This document shows positions 45,182 through 54,541 of a DNA stretch of 55,270 nt, in pieces (the stretch's first letter is position 1; each line of letters begins with the position of its first letter). Location of the stretch: NCBI GenBank assembly GCA_014804485.1, contig JAAUZT010000048.1, forward strand, positions 1 through 55,270, given 5' to 3'. This DNA is from Lachnospiraceae bacterium (GTDB lineage Bacteria; Bacillota; Clostridia; Lachnospirales; Lachnospiraceae). The notes beneath the pieces are model-generated. The model searched no databases and was not told the origin of the DNA. It saw nothing but the letters and a program-made list of their open reading frames with translations. The translations under genes and the position numbers were made by a program.

Positions 45182-46408
45182 TTATAGCGCAAAGAACACA
45201 ATTTCCGCCGGTCCCCACTGACTGCCGTTACTTCTGAGATAAAAACGATATTCCGAATTCATCTCTTCGGCCATTCTGGGAATTTTCCATATGTCCTCAT
45301 TATTATGATAAACACTGATAAGCAGCTTAGGCATTTCCTCTTCAATATGCCTCCTGCATCCCAATAATGCCTCCTGTTCAGCTCCCTCGATATCCATTTT
45401 AATCAATGTCACCTTCTCCGTAATATCATCATCCAGACTCACCACCTCTATTTCAAAGCCCGTATTCACCGATACAACTTTATTACCGCTTGACATGGGA
45501 TTTCCAGCAAGGTACATCAGACCGGTTCTGCTTCCTACTCCTTTATTTCTAAATTCAATATTTGAATATTCCGCCAAGTTTTTCTTCGCCGCCTCCATGC
45601 TAATCTTGTCAATTTCATAACAATAAATCTTCTTATACTTACTGTATGTATTAATATAATTCTGCATAGAATCTCCCGTCCATGCACCGAGATCAACTAC
45701 TACTTCCTCCTCACCGCACTGTACTAGATCTAAATCAAAATAATCTGTAAAATTAGCCTCTTTCATATCATAAATATAATCCAGCTCAAAGGTAATCCAA
45801 TTATACAGTATACTGACAAGAACCATCCTGGAACGCCAATCTCCCAATCTGCCATACAGCCATATGAAATCCTCTCTGTGCTCTTTTAGGGCTGTTATCC
45901 TGTTCGTGATTACATCATATCGCTCGTTCGCTATATCCAATGTTCCCCACATATCCTCCAGCCCATGATAGTAAGCACATAACTTGTCACGCACCTCGCC
46001 ATCTAATTTCATTAAAGAACACTTTGCACTGTCCACTAATCTATCGAAATCAACATATTTGACACGATTCATTAGCTTAATGAACTTCTCATCCCAGCTA
46101 TTTAATGCATGGTATTGCTCTTCCAAAATATCTGACATCGTCCCGTACCATAATTTGTATTGTTTAATCAATTCATCTTTATGTACACAATCTGTTATCC
46201 TACCCTCCAGATAATTCATATCACAAAAATCCACTGAATCATCATCCAAAAGCTGCAAATTCACTGCACTGACTGCACTATATAAATCACCAGTCAGAAG
46301 ACCCACCGCTTTCATATATTCCTTCGGACCAAGCTTATGAAGCCTCACAACAGCCTTATTTACCGTATCAAGAATCCCCTTTAATTGAACATATACATCC
46401 TTTGTCAT
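45182..46408 (-). CDS. FkbM-family methyltransferase
   Basis: The 408-residue protein has a helical N-terminal half (residues ~1-215) of unknown role and a C-terminal SAM-dependent FkbM methyltransferase. It shows VVVDLGAWTGDSMQNYI (motif I), YCYEIDKISMEAA, and TLIKMDIEGAEQEALLG, the family's most typical block. FkbM enzymes O-methylate sugars or similar small groups. AAGGAG precedes the ATG at 46408; the frame is open eight codons more. It lies 73 bases behind a GT2 gene and just ahead of the helical-GT fusion. Confidence 0.88.
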   Translation of the reverse strand: MTKDVYVQLKGILDTVNKAVVRLHKLGPKEYMKAVGLLTGDLYSAVSAVNLQLLDDDSVDFCDMNYLEGRITDCVHKDELIKQYKLWYGTMSDILEEQYHALNSWDEKFIKLMNRVKYVDFDRLVDSAKCSLMKLDGEVRDKLCAYYHGLEDMWGTLDIANERYDVITNRITALKEHREDFIWLYGRLGDWRSRMVLVSILYNWITFELDYIYDMKEANFTDYFDLDLVQCGEEEVVVDLGAWTGDSMQNYINTYSKYKKIYCYEIDKISMEAAKKNLAEYSNIEFRNKGVGSRTGLMYLAGNPMSSGNKVVSVNTGFEIEVVSLDDDITEKVTLIKMDIEGAEQEALLGCRRHIEEEMPKLLISVYHNNEDIWKIPRMAEEMNSEYRFYLRSNGSQWGPAEIVFFAL

Positions 46409-46480
46409 TTCTTTTCTCCTTATGTTTCTCACATTTTACCGCTTTGCCATGTTATATAACCACCGTGTGCACTCGGTTAT

Positions 46481-47515
46481 TTACACATATTTATTCAAAA
46501 TATCATTGATTACTTTCACGCTCTCATCCGTGATTTCCAAATCAAGCACTGTCAGCATCAATGAATCCCATGAATCCTGCCCTACCATAAGATACTTATT
46601 CTTCCTGACATTCGGGAACATCTCCTCCACCATATCAATCAGGAAACTCAATTCATCTTTCGTCAGAACATATCCTTTTTGAAGCACCATACGAATACTT
46701 AGTCCGAATCCCCAGCTCATAAACAGATATTCCATTTCTGAATAATACCGTTTTAAAAGTCCTCTGGCTTCCAAGTCCTTCACCAAATGCCTCCATACAT
46801 GTGGATTGTCCCACTTATGTTCTCCCCAATCACCCCGCATAGAACTGTGCGGAGAAAGGAAACATATATACAATTCCTCATCCAGAAAATAATGCCTTTT
46901 TTCAAATAAGCGCACTGGAACCACAAAAGAAGGCTCCTCAAAAATCCTATGTTCCACAAACCGAATTTTGTTTTCCTTTAACATTGACAATCTGTATAGT
47001 TTTTTCTGTGATCCCAATGTCAGTCTTTCATCGACCCACACAAGAAACATCCTTCTCATTTGCTCCGTATCGATTTCTGTCAAGAAGCTGCCCTCTCCCT
47101 TCTCTACTGTATCTATTTGCATTTTATGATCCCTGACATTTTTAATCCGAAATTCCACTACATCAGCATCATACTCCTGAGCCGCATCATATAAATGCTC
47201 CAAGGCCTCCGGCATCAGCCAGTCGTCCGCGTCGCAGAAAATCAGATACTCCCCGGTAGCATGAGAAACTCCAATATTTCTTGCTCCTCCCTGTCTCATG
47301 TTCTCTTCTAAAGACACAGCAATAACCGTATCTCTATATTCCCGCTCATACTTCATAATAATATCAAGTGTGGCTCCATTATCTGTAGAGGCATCATCCA
47401 CGAGAATAATCTCTATATTTTCAATACCGATTGTCTGTTGTAACAAATGGTTAATACATTTTTCTAAATAAGAGGACACATTATAACACGGAACCACCAC
47501 ACTGACTGCCTTCAT
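46481..47515 (-). CDS. GT2 glycosyltransferase
   Basis: The 344-residue protein is a typical inverting GT-A family 2 enzyme. It has VSVVVPCYNVSSYLEKCINH, LVDDASTDNG, ARNIGVSHATGEYLIFCDADD (metal-binding DADD near residues 92-95) and a variable helical C-terminal half that includes LGSQKKLYRL. AGGAG precedes the ATG at 47515, which overlaps the upstream stop by four bases. Its donor and acceptor cannot be told. Confidence 0.92.
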   Translation of the reverse strand: MKAVSVVVPCYNVSSYLEKCINHLLQQTIGIENIEIILVDDASTDNGATLDIIMKYEREYRDTVIAVSLEENMRQGGARNIGVSHATGEYLIFCDADDWLMPEALEHLYDAAQEYDADVVEFRIKNVRDHKMQIDTVEKGEGSFLTEIDTEQMRRMFLVWVDERLTLGSQKKLYRLSMLKENKIRFVEHRIFEEPSFVVPVRLFEKRHYFLDEELYICFLSPHSSMRGDWGEHKWDNPHVWRHLVKDLEARGLLKRYYSEMEYLFMSWGFGLSIRMVLQKGYVLTKDELSFLIDMVEEMFPNVRKNKYLMVGQDSWDSLMLTVLDLEITDESVKVINDILNKYV

Positions 47516-48696
47516 CTCTCTTCTCCTTCCACCCATGCAAGCAACTCCTCTATTTTCTTCTCATATGTGTAGCACCTCATAACTTTTGCATGTCCGTTTC
47601 GGGCAATCTGTTCCCGCTCCTTATCATGATTAAGATAATACTCCACTTTCTCCATTAATTCCTCCGGTGTCCTGAACATCACAATTTCCTCATCCTCTTT
47701 AAACAACTCTGCCGTCTCCGGTGAGTAATTTGTCAAGGCAAACCCTCCGGCTCCTAAAATATCCAGCACTCTCTGCGGGGTCCCACCCTCTATGCCTTTG
47801 AGAGAAATATTCAAATTGATCTTACTGTTTTTAAAGGCATAATGGAGAGCCTGCTCAGAACAGATCGGCGGCATAATCTTTACATTGTCCAGCCTTTGCT
47901 CCGCCGTTTTACTCGTAGTATATAGTGTTACAGGGAATCTCTCCGCCAATAGATTCAGTACACATATTCTCTCGATATTAGCGACTTTACGTGTCAAATA
48001 TCCATTTTCAAAATATGTCGAATCCGCTATGTCAAAGAAATTAACCATCTGAAACCCCGGTGTTACTTTACGAATATATGCAACTAGTTCATTGCTCACG
48101 GTTCCGTTGATCCGGTTGGTGCCATCCCAGCGAAAAGCTGCCCTCTCAAACACGCCGACAAAATAATCCTGCAATTCCTGCGGAAGATGATTACAGAATT
48201 CATCATAAAAATTATTATCATATAATTGTCCTACAAAGCAGACCTCATCAGTGTAATGATAATCACCTCCGGTGCAGCAGCTCTTATCCCATTCCAGTAT
48301 CTGCTCATAATCCACCGCCAGTGGCTGGTACAAGATATGCTTTATTCCCTCGTCCGCAAATCTCCGTGCATCAACTTTGTCAAAGGTAGAGTATCGGCAG
48401 TTCTCCATTCTTCCATACTCTGTGAGTATTTTGTAATAGGGAGCATCCCATATGAGTGATATGTAGATCGTATTAGTTCTCTTAACCGCAACGACAATCG
48501 TGTCGATCAAATGAATCGACATCACATGTGTAATTTCATGCTCCTTAATGAAGGAGGTCAATTCATCTGCCTCTTTCTCATTAGCAAAAGCATCTAACAG
48601 CCTTCCCGGATATACTTCAACATCTACCCTCAGCCTGCGCAGTGCATTAATAATGCCTTCTGTCTTAGCGCTTCCGTGTACATACAGAATTCTCAT
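47512..48696 (-). CDS. CgeB-like glycosyltransferase
   Basis: The 394-residue protein is closely related to the upstream gene. It starts MRILYVHGSAKTEGI, has VMSIHLIDTIVVAVK and YISLIWDAPYYKI in the N-domain, and SKINLNISLKGIEGGTPQRV with GAGGFALTN in the C-domain (around residues 290-315). It ends with YYLNHDKEREQIARNGHAKVM and the YTYEKKIEELL helix. The KGIEGG variant separates this pair from the RSI-SGIP type at 33739 and 36111. ATGA overlaps join it to both neighbours. Confidence 0.85.
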   Translation of the reverse strand: MRILYVHGSAKTEGIINALRRLRVDVEVYPGRLLDAFANEKEADELTSFIKEHEITHVMSIHLIDTIVVAVKRTNTIYISLIWDAPYYKILTEYGRMENCRYSTFDKVDARRFADEGIKHILYQPLAVDYEQILEWDKSCCTGGDYHYTDEVCFVGQLYDNNFYDEFCNHLPQELQDYFVGVFERAAFRWDGTNRINGTVSNELVAYIRKVTPGFQMVNFFDIADSTYFENGYLTRKVANIERICVLNLLAERFPVTLYTTSKTAEQRLDNVKIMPPICSEQALHYAFKNSKINLNISLKGIEGGTPQRVLDILGAGGFALTNYSPETAELFKEDEEIVMFRTPEELMEKVEYYLNHDKEREQIARNGHAKVMRCYTYEKKIEELLAWVEGEER

Positions 48697-49874
48697 AAAT
48701 TACCTTCCACCCAGTCCAATAATTGTTTTAATTTCTTTTCATACGTATAGCATTCTATAACCTTATCACATCCGGCCTTTGCAATCCGCTCCCGCTCTTC
48801 ATCATGCTGCAGATAGTACTCTACCTTCTCAAATAGTTCCTCCGGCGTTCTATACATAACGATTTCTTTGTTTTCTTCGAACAGTTCCGCCGTCTCCACG
48901 CAATAGTTTGTGAGTACGAAACCGCCAGCTCCCATAATATCAATAATTCGCTGTATTGTTCCGCCTTCGATGCCTTTCAAAGAAATATTCAGGTTGATCT
49001 TGCTGCCTGCATAGACTACTGTCGCATCTTCCCCCGGCCGCACCGGGAGTCTGACTTCTACATTGCCCAGCTTGTCCTCTCCCACCTCGCTTGCGGTATG
49101 CAGCACCACATGATATGCCTCGGAAAGAGTATTTAACACGGCAATTCTTTCAATACTTGCAATTTTTCTTACCAGATATATCACTTCAAACAAATAGGTA
49201 TCCTCGATATCCAGTCTGTTATCGATACGGAAATCAGGACTGACCATCTCCATATATTTCAACATCTCTTTACTTGTTTTACCGTATATCCTGTTGACGC
49301 CATCCCAGCGAAATGCCGCTTCCTCAAAAATACTGTTAAAGTAATCTACAATAACCTGTGGCATGTTCTTTACACGCTCATCAAACAAATTATCCTCATA
49401 CAAATTACCTACAAAACAGATATCGTTGATATACTTTCCCTCTAATACCTTCTTCGCCTTTCTGTTCCACATAATAACATCTGCTTTATTAACTGCCAGT
49501 GGCTGATATAGCGTATGGGGTATCCCGGCCTTCCGGAATCTTTCATTATCCAGCCGGTCAAATACAGAAAACCAACAGTTATCCATTTTACCAAATGGCG
49601 TGTATATCTTAATATAAGGGGCATCCCAAATCACCGAAACATACTTGATCTTTGCGTTGTACGCCGCCATAGCCAGATTATAAATCAGATGAATGGACAT
49701 CAAATGAGTAATCCGGTGCCGCCTGATATATGCAACCAATTCTTCCGTATCCTCATCATTCAGGATTGAATTATCCTGAACTTTCGGATATTCCTCTACT
49801 TTATATCCTAATTTCCGCAGAGTAATCGGAATATCCTTCGTCTGTGCCATCCCATATACATACAAAATCCTCAT
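48693..49874 (-). CDS. CgeB-like glycosyltransferase, first gene of the leftward operon
   Basis: The 393-residue protein begins MRILYVYGMAQTKDIPI and is a tandem paralogue of the following gene, with LMSIHLIYNLAMAAY, YVSVIWDAPYIKIY, SKINLNISLKGIEGGTIQR and GAGGFVLTN. I chose the ATG at 49874 by homology to the paralogue start and the GAGGAA upstream; the open frame extends 19 codons into the promoter region. It heads the ten-gene operon, and a good promoter lies about 65 bases upstream. Confidence 0.85.
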   Translation of the reverse strand: MRILYVYGMAQTKDIPITLRKLGYKVEEYPKVQDNSILNDEDTEELVAYIRRHRITHLMSIHLIYNLAMAAYNAKIKYVSVIWDAPYIKIYTPFGKMDNCWFSVFDRLDNERFRKAGIPHTLYQPLAVNKADVIMWNRKAKKVLEGKYINDICFVGNLYEDNLFDERVKNMPQVIVDYFNSIFEEAAFRWDGVNRIYGKTSKEMLKYMEMVSPDFRIDNRLDIEDTYLFEVIYLVRKIASIERIAVLNTLSEAYHVVLHTASEVGEDKLGNVEVRLPVRPGEDATVVYAGSKINLNISLKGIEGGTIQRIIDIMGAGGFVLTNYCVETAELFEENKEIVMYRTPEELFEKVEYYLQHDEERERIAKAGCDKVIECYTYEKKLKQLLDWVEGNL

Positions 49875-49938
49875 CAATATTTCCTCGCATAATTTTTCTG
49901 TTCGTATCACATCATTATCGTATTTTTCCACTAGTTAT

Positions 49939-49967
49939 AGTATAATAAGAGAATCAATAAATGTAAA
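49939..49967 (-). promoter_or_regulatory. Promoter of the ten-gene glycosylation operon
   Basis: TTTACA (49962-49967) and TATACT (49939-49944) are 17 bases apart on the minus strand. On the plus strand the same spot holds TATAAT (49941-49946), which may be the -10 box of the divergent SGNH-like gene, although its -35 is poor. The two promoters would overlap. Confidence 0.7.
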
Positions 49968-49997
49968 ACAATAAATGCATAGGAGTTCATTATTGCA

Positions 49998-51161
49998 ATG
50001 AATATTTTACTAATCGGATTTGAACATGAAATTGACTTTGTCTGCCAAACAATAAAAAACAAAGCTTATATAAAGGAAACCGTCCTCTGGGACAAAAACG
50101 GCGGTCCCGACTGCCTGACTTACGAATTTCTCTCCCAATTCGATTGTATTATTATCGCTGTCAAAGATTCAGAGACTTCTGAAAATTTATTTACATTGAT
50201 CAGCCTGATCCGGGATGATGACTCGCACATCATTGATTTCTATCGTTTATATCAGGTCTGCATGCCGTTTATGAATGCCGATCGTATTATGACTAATCAT
50301 CCTGAACAGAAATATGACGGTATGATCCTTGGCATTTCTCACGCTGAGGTTGGCCTAATCCCACGCTGCTTTGACGGCAGTTTCTGTAATCTTGCAGTCA
50401 CTTCTCAGGATATTTACTTTAATATGAAAACGCTTGAATACTGTCTTGCCAAATATCCGGAAAAGTTCCGTAATTTGAAATATTTGGTCTTAGACCTCTA
50501 TGACTATACCTATTTCAACTATGATACATCCCTCAGTAAAAATGCCCTTAATTACTATTCTCTGGGCGGATATCTCGAGGCCCATAACTTCGACAGGAAT
50601 AAACATTTTAATTTTTCTTTTGAAAATATGCTCGACATTCTCGCCGAAAGATTTCATGGCATTACGGATTCTATGGTATCACTTTGGAACGAATTATTTC
50701 CGGATATTTACACACAATATGACTACCTCGAATTTCCATTTATAACCACTACTTATCTCAGAACTAAAATGATAAAGGATAAAGATATTGAAAATTATTA
50801 CGCCAATACAAGTATCGTAGAAAAAATCTTTCATAATACCATTCAGGAGAATATACAACATTTTTATGCGCTGTTGGACTTGGCGTATCGCATTGCTCCC
50901 CAAATAAAAATTTATCTCATTCTGCTGCCTCGAAATTTCCAGGCACAACAAAAGGGTAATGCATTGTATCCGCAGTATACCCAGTGGAAGGAAATGTTCG
51001 AAACAGTCCTTGAAGAAGCAAATAAAATTTATCCATTCACCTATTTAAACTTTAAAGACCATGAAATATCCAAAGAGATGAAATACTACTATGATGTTTC
51101 ACACTTTAACTATTACGGCGCAGTCACTTTTTCAAAATTACTTAACAGCATGTTAAAATAA
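49998..51161 (+). CDS. SGNH/GDSL-like protein, possible glycan acyl-modifier
   Basis: The 387-residue protein has no named domain I can assign with certainty. It contains GISHAEVG (residues ~112-119), which could be the block I serine, and YYDVSHFNYYGA near residue 365, which fits the block V Asp-x-x-His of SGNH hydrolases. The spacing between them is right for a DltD-like or acetyltransferase-associated SGNH fold. The N-terminal ~95 residues look like a Rossmann-type domain (ILLIGFEHEIDFVC). There is no signal peptide. It is 15 bases ahead of the DUF4422-CgeB gene, so both form one rightward unit. O-acylation of the glycan is a reasonable guess. Confidence 0.6.
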   Translation: MNILLIGFEHEIDFVCQTIKNKAYIKETVLWDKNGGPDCLTYEFLSQFDCIIIAVKDSETSENLFTLISLIRDDDSHIIDFYRLYQVCMPFMNADRIMTNHPEQKYDGMILGISHAEVGLIPRCFDGSFCNLAVTSQDIYFNMKTLEYCLAKYPEKFRNLKYLVLDLYDYTYFNYDTSLSKNALNYYSLGGYLEAHNFDRNKHFNFSFENMLDILAERFHGITDSMVSLWNELFPDIYTQYDYLEFPFITTTYLRTKMIKDKDIENYYANTSIVEKIFHNTIQENIQHFYALLDLAYRIAPQIKIYLILLPRNFQAQQKGNALYPQYTQWKEMFETVLEEANKIYPFTYLNFKDHEISKEMKYYYDVSHFNYYGAVTFSKLLNSMLK

Positions 51162-51176
51162 ACGGAGATCATCAAC

Positions 51177-53579
51177 ATGTCTATTCAAATATACACCGTC
51201 ACTCATGTACCTTTTACACCGCCAAGAGATCCGATCTACGTTCCTCTTCAGGTGGGATGTGCTCTGAATCCGAATTACGGATATATAGGCGACCACACCG
51301 GTGATAATATCTCAATGAAAAATCCGTATTACAGCGAACTGACCGGTCTGTACTGGATCTGGAAAAACAACATGGATACAGATTATCTCGGTCTCTGTCA
51401 TTATCGCCGTTATTTCTTGAACGCTGCCGGAAAGCTCATGACAGAATCCGAATACATGGATATTCTTTCAAAATATGATGTGATGATAGCTGCCCCGCAG
51501 ATTGGGCAGTATGATTATCGCACGATCTATGCACGTGCTCACGATATTCGAAACTTAGAACAGACTGCTGCCGTCATCAGAGAATTATATCCTGACTACT
51601 ATACTGATTTTCAAGATGTTATTGCCGGCAAACGCTGTTATGTGGGTAATCTGTTCGTTGCATCCAGATCATTGTTTGGCGCCTACTGCGAATGGCTTTT
51701 TACCATATTCGCTGCACTGGAAACCAGAATTAATCCGGAGAGCTATGACGACTACCATAAGCGCGTCTTCGGTTTTCTGTCCGAACAGCTCTTATTCGTA
51801 TGGATCAAGCACAATCATCTGTCCTGTTATGAGGCTCCCTTCGGACTCAGTCAGGAAAAGGCGGAGACAATAGAATTAAAAGCTGCTCTCGAAAAATATA
51901 TATACAATAAAGATATTTCCGGAGCTTATCAGTATCTTAATTCTGTCTTAGACCAAAGACCGGATCTGTCATTGGAAATGTCGGACTTCAACCAAGACTT
52001 AAAAATAATCGAGCACATTATCAACGTCTGCCGTATAGAACAGGAAGCTGCTCTCCCTACCCTGTTAAATTTTTCAAATGATCTTTCCGTATTGATCAAA
52101 CACTTTCGCCTGTTGCTGACCATTCTGGAACACATTCATGATGGCACAGTTGCGGAAGAAGAATTACGGTATTTAATTGACTGCAAAGTATCCTCCAATG
52201 CAATCATTTATATGCTGCAGAACTTCAAACAATTTACTGACGATCCTGTCGCCATTCTGAACCAATTGGCTGTAGCATATGCGGACGCCGAAAACAATCT
52301 GACATCGTTGTCATTTCTTGAGGAGGCGTTGGCTATACAAGAAACCAATCAGACAACTTTATCTAATATCGTTGCTGTACTGCAAAATATGGGACAATAT
52401 GACATGGCCGCAGAATACCAGCAGTTTCTGGATGAAAACTGTACCTCCAAAAAATTCGTTGTTTTTACAGGATCCGATATTCCTATTCTGGATTACATCG
52501 CCGAACAATATCGGCAAGCCTTACAAACTCTCGGTCATAAAGTATACATTTTTGATAAGCATAACTTCGAAGCAAGTATGAAAGCACTGCTGTCTTATCA
52601 AAAACAAGGACTGGACGGTGCTTTCGTCTTCAACAATGCCTGCTTTCAAATGCGGCTTAAGTCTGGTGAAAGCCTCTGGGATCTCTGGAAGATCCCCTGT
52701 TACGATGTTTTGGTGGATCATCCTATGTACTATTTTGATACCTTGGATCATGCTCCCGCTTATGGTATCGCGGTTTGTGCAGACAGGTATCACGCCGACT
52801 ATATTAAGCGCTTTTATCCCACTGTCCAGAAGGCCGTATTTCTTCCCACTGCCGGCGAATGCCTTAAACCTTACAAGGACTTAAAACCATTTGCTGAACG
52901 TCCAATCGACGTGCTTTTTATCGGGAGCTATAAATACCACGATGATGTATCCTATGATGCATTCGCCGGACAATTGGAGAAGGAATTGATTTCCCATCCC
53001 TACAAAACTTTTGAGAATGCGGTCGCAGACTGCCTTGCAGCTCAGCAAGAGAATCTTTCTTCGGAACAGCTCAAACTGCTGATACAGCAATATCGCTTTA
53101 TCGATGTCAACACTACCGCATTGTTTCGCCGGAAAATAATAGAGACGCTTGTCAGTGCCGGAATCTCTGTGACCGTGTATGGAAACGGCTGGGAAGATTT
53201 AGAAATATCGCATCATCCTAATTTCATTTATAAAGGATTGATCAGCCCTGAGAACGGAATCAAGCTAATGGAAGAAAGCAAGATCGTCCTAAATCACATG
53301 GCATGGTTTAAATATGGCGCCAGCGAAAGAATTTTTGAAGCTATGCTGCAAGGTGCTGTGTCACTGACGGATGAAAGTGAATATTTGAAGTCACATTTTA
53401 AAGATTCCGAAAATATTAAATTCTTCAACCTAAATCACTTAGAGGAACTGCCTCAGATGGCTCATAACCTGTTATCCGATCTACAGCTGTCCGAATCTAT
53501 TATAAGAAACGAATACCAATCAGCCTCTCAATCTCACACATGGCTGAACCGCTTACAGAATCTGCTGGATACAAAATAA
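51177..53579 (+). CDS. DUF4422-CgeB glycosyltransferase fusion
   Basis: The 800-residue protein joins two glycosyltransferase types. Residues ~1-235 are a DUF4422 domain (PLQVGCALNPNYGYIGDHTG; NPYYSELTGLYWIWKN; GLCHYRRYF). Residues ~240-430 are helical with TPR-like repeats. Residues ~435-800 are CgeB-like (FVFNNACFQ; VDHPMYYFDTLDH; VLFIGSYKYHDDV; KIVLNHMAWFKYGASERIFE; GAVSLTDESEYL). Acting together the domains could add two successive sugars. The stop codon lies in the loop of a 12-bp hairpin. It follows the SGNH-like gene by 15 bases. Confidence 0.88.
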   Translation: MSIQIYTVTHVPFTPPRDPIYVPLQVGCALNPNYGYIGDHTGDNISMKNPYYSELTGLYWIWKNNMDTDYLGLCHYRRYFLNAAGKLMTESEYMDILSKYDVMIAAPQIGQYDYRTIYARAHDIRNLEQTAAVIRELYPDYYTDFQDVIAGKRCYVGNLFVASRSLFGAYCEWLFTIFAALETRINPESYDDYHKRVFGFLSEQLLFVWIKHNHLSCYEAPFGLSQEKAETIELKAALEKYIYNKDISGAYQYLNSVLDQRPDLSLEMSDFNQDLKIIEHIINVCRIEQEAALPTLLNFSNDLSVLIKHFRLLLTILEHIHDGTVAEEELRYLIDCKVSSNAIIYMLQNFKQFTDDPVAILNQLAVAYADAENNLTSLSFLEEALAIQETNQTTLSNIVAVLQNMGQYDMAAEYQQFLDENCTSKKFVVFTGSDIPILDYIAEQYRQALQTLGHKVYIFDKHNFEASMKALLSYQKQGLDGAFVFNNACFQMRLKSGESLWDLWKIPCYDVLVDHPMYYFDTLDHAPAYGIAVCADRYHADYIKRFYPTVQKAVFLPTAGECLKPYKDLKPFAERPIDVLFIGSYKYHDDVSYDAFAGQLEKELISHPYKTFENAVADCLAAQQENLSSEQLKLLIQQYRFIDVNTTALFRRKIIETLVSAGISVTVYGNGWEDLEISHHPNFIYKGLISPENGIKLMEESKIVLNHMAWFKYGASERIFEAMLQGAVSLTDESEYLKSHFKDSENIKFFNLNHLEELPQMAHNLLSDLQLSESIIRNEYQSASQSHTWLNRLQNLLDTK

Positions 53580-53602
53580 GAGTATCCGGCAGACTTCTTA
53601 TT
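53561..53602 (+). terminator. Terminator overlapping the end of the 800-aa gene
   Basis: TCTGCTGGATAC (53561-53572) pairs with GTATCCGGCAGA (53582-53593), with one wobble in 12 pairs. The stop codon is in the loop. A T-rich stretch follows, but it is not a pure U-tract. Confidence 0.6.
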
Positions 53603-53610
53603 GCGCTATG

Positions 53611-54429
53611 CTACAGTTCTATATCTCTGTTTAACAGCTCCTTAATCTCTTCGTACAGATTGTTATTTGCAGCCACGTCCAGAATTTCTTCTTTGACCCG
53701 ATCCATTATTCCCAGTTCTGTCATTTCCTGCCGATAGAGTGAAACTATATAACATCTTGCAACCAAATACCACGGTGTATTCGCAGAGATGCTTCCCGCT
53801 GACTTATGAACCTCTACCAGAATCTTATCCACAAATCCAATCTTCCAACGCTTAGCGATTCGCAGAATCAGTTCCCAATCTTCCAGACAGTGCAGCGTTT
53901 CCTTAAATCCACCCACCTGTTGCAGGCATTCTCTGCGTACAAGCATGGCTGGTGTTCCTATTACATTTTGAAGTAACAACGGATTAAATAGATCTCCTTC
54001 CAATATTTCTTTCACATAATCCTCGTTCGGACACACAAATCTGCCGCTGCCATCTCTCAAGAGCCCCCCCATCCTGCAATATACCATTCCGGTATGCTTA
54101 GAAGAACTCAACATTTTCTTCATCTGCAATTCTAATTTATTCGGCAGCCATTCATCATCACTATCCAAAAAGGCAATATATTCATATTTCGCTTCCTGTA
54201 TTCCCACATTCCTCGCATGGGCAACTCCTTGATTCTCCTGTAAGGCAATATACCTGATTCTGGTATCCTGCAGTCTTGCAACTACTGACTCTGTTCCATC
54301 CGTGGAACCGTCATCCACAACAATCACCTCATAAGCTGAATAAGTCTGACACAGGATACTGCGGAGCGCTCTTTCTATTACATTTTTCCGATTATATGTA
54401 GGCACAATAATACTTACCATAGTTTTCAC
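53611..54429 (-). CDS. GT2 glycosyltransferase behind flagellin
   Basis: The ~272-residue protein is a GT2 enzyme with VSIIVPTYNRKNVIERALRS, VVDDGSTDGTE, ARNVGIQEAKYEYIAFLDSDDEW and CLEDWELILRIAKRW, closely matching the N-terminal domain of the 1002-residue fusion. The GTG at 54429 is favoured because AGGA lies 11 bases upstream; the ATG three codons later (54420) is possible. It lies directly behind flagellin and its terminator with no clear promoter of its own, so it is probably expressed by read-through from the flagellin gene. Confidence 0.88.
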   Translation of the reverse strand: MKTMVSIIVPTYNRKNVIERALRSILCQTYSAYEVIVVDDGSTDGTESVVARLQDTRIRYIALQENQGVAHARNVGIQEAKYEYIAFLDSDDEWLPNKLELQMKKMLSSSKHTGMVYCRMGGLLRDGSGRFVCPNEDYVKEILEGDLFNPLLLQNVIGTPAMLVRRECLQQVGGFKETLHCLEDWELILRIAKRWKIGFVDKILVEVHKSAGSISANTPWYLVARCYIVSLYRQEMTELGIMDRVKEEILDVAANNNLYEEIKELLNRDIEL

Positions 54430-54473
54430 GTTATGTCTTTTCCTTTCGAAACCTCTTATTGGCAACATCACCT

Positions 54474-54504
54474 AAAAAATAGGGGCTGGCATAAACCAAC
54501 CCCC
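54474..54504 (-). terminator. Terminator of flagellin gene
   Basis: On the minus strand GGGGTTGG, a six-base loop and CCAGCCCC (eight bp with one G-U pair) are followed by TATTTTTT. It lies about 40 bases after the flagellin stop codon. Confidence 0.85.
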
Positions 54505-54541
54505 ATTCGGTAGTCTTGCAATAAATTCTGACCAATCAGTA

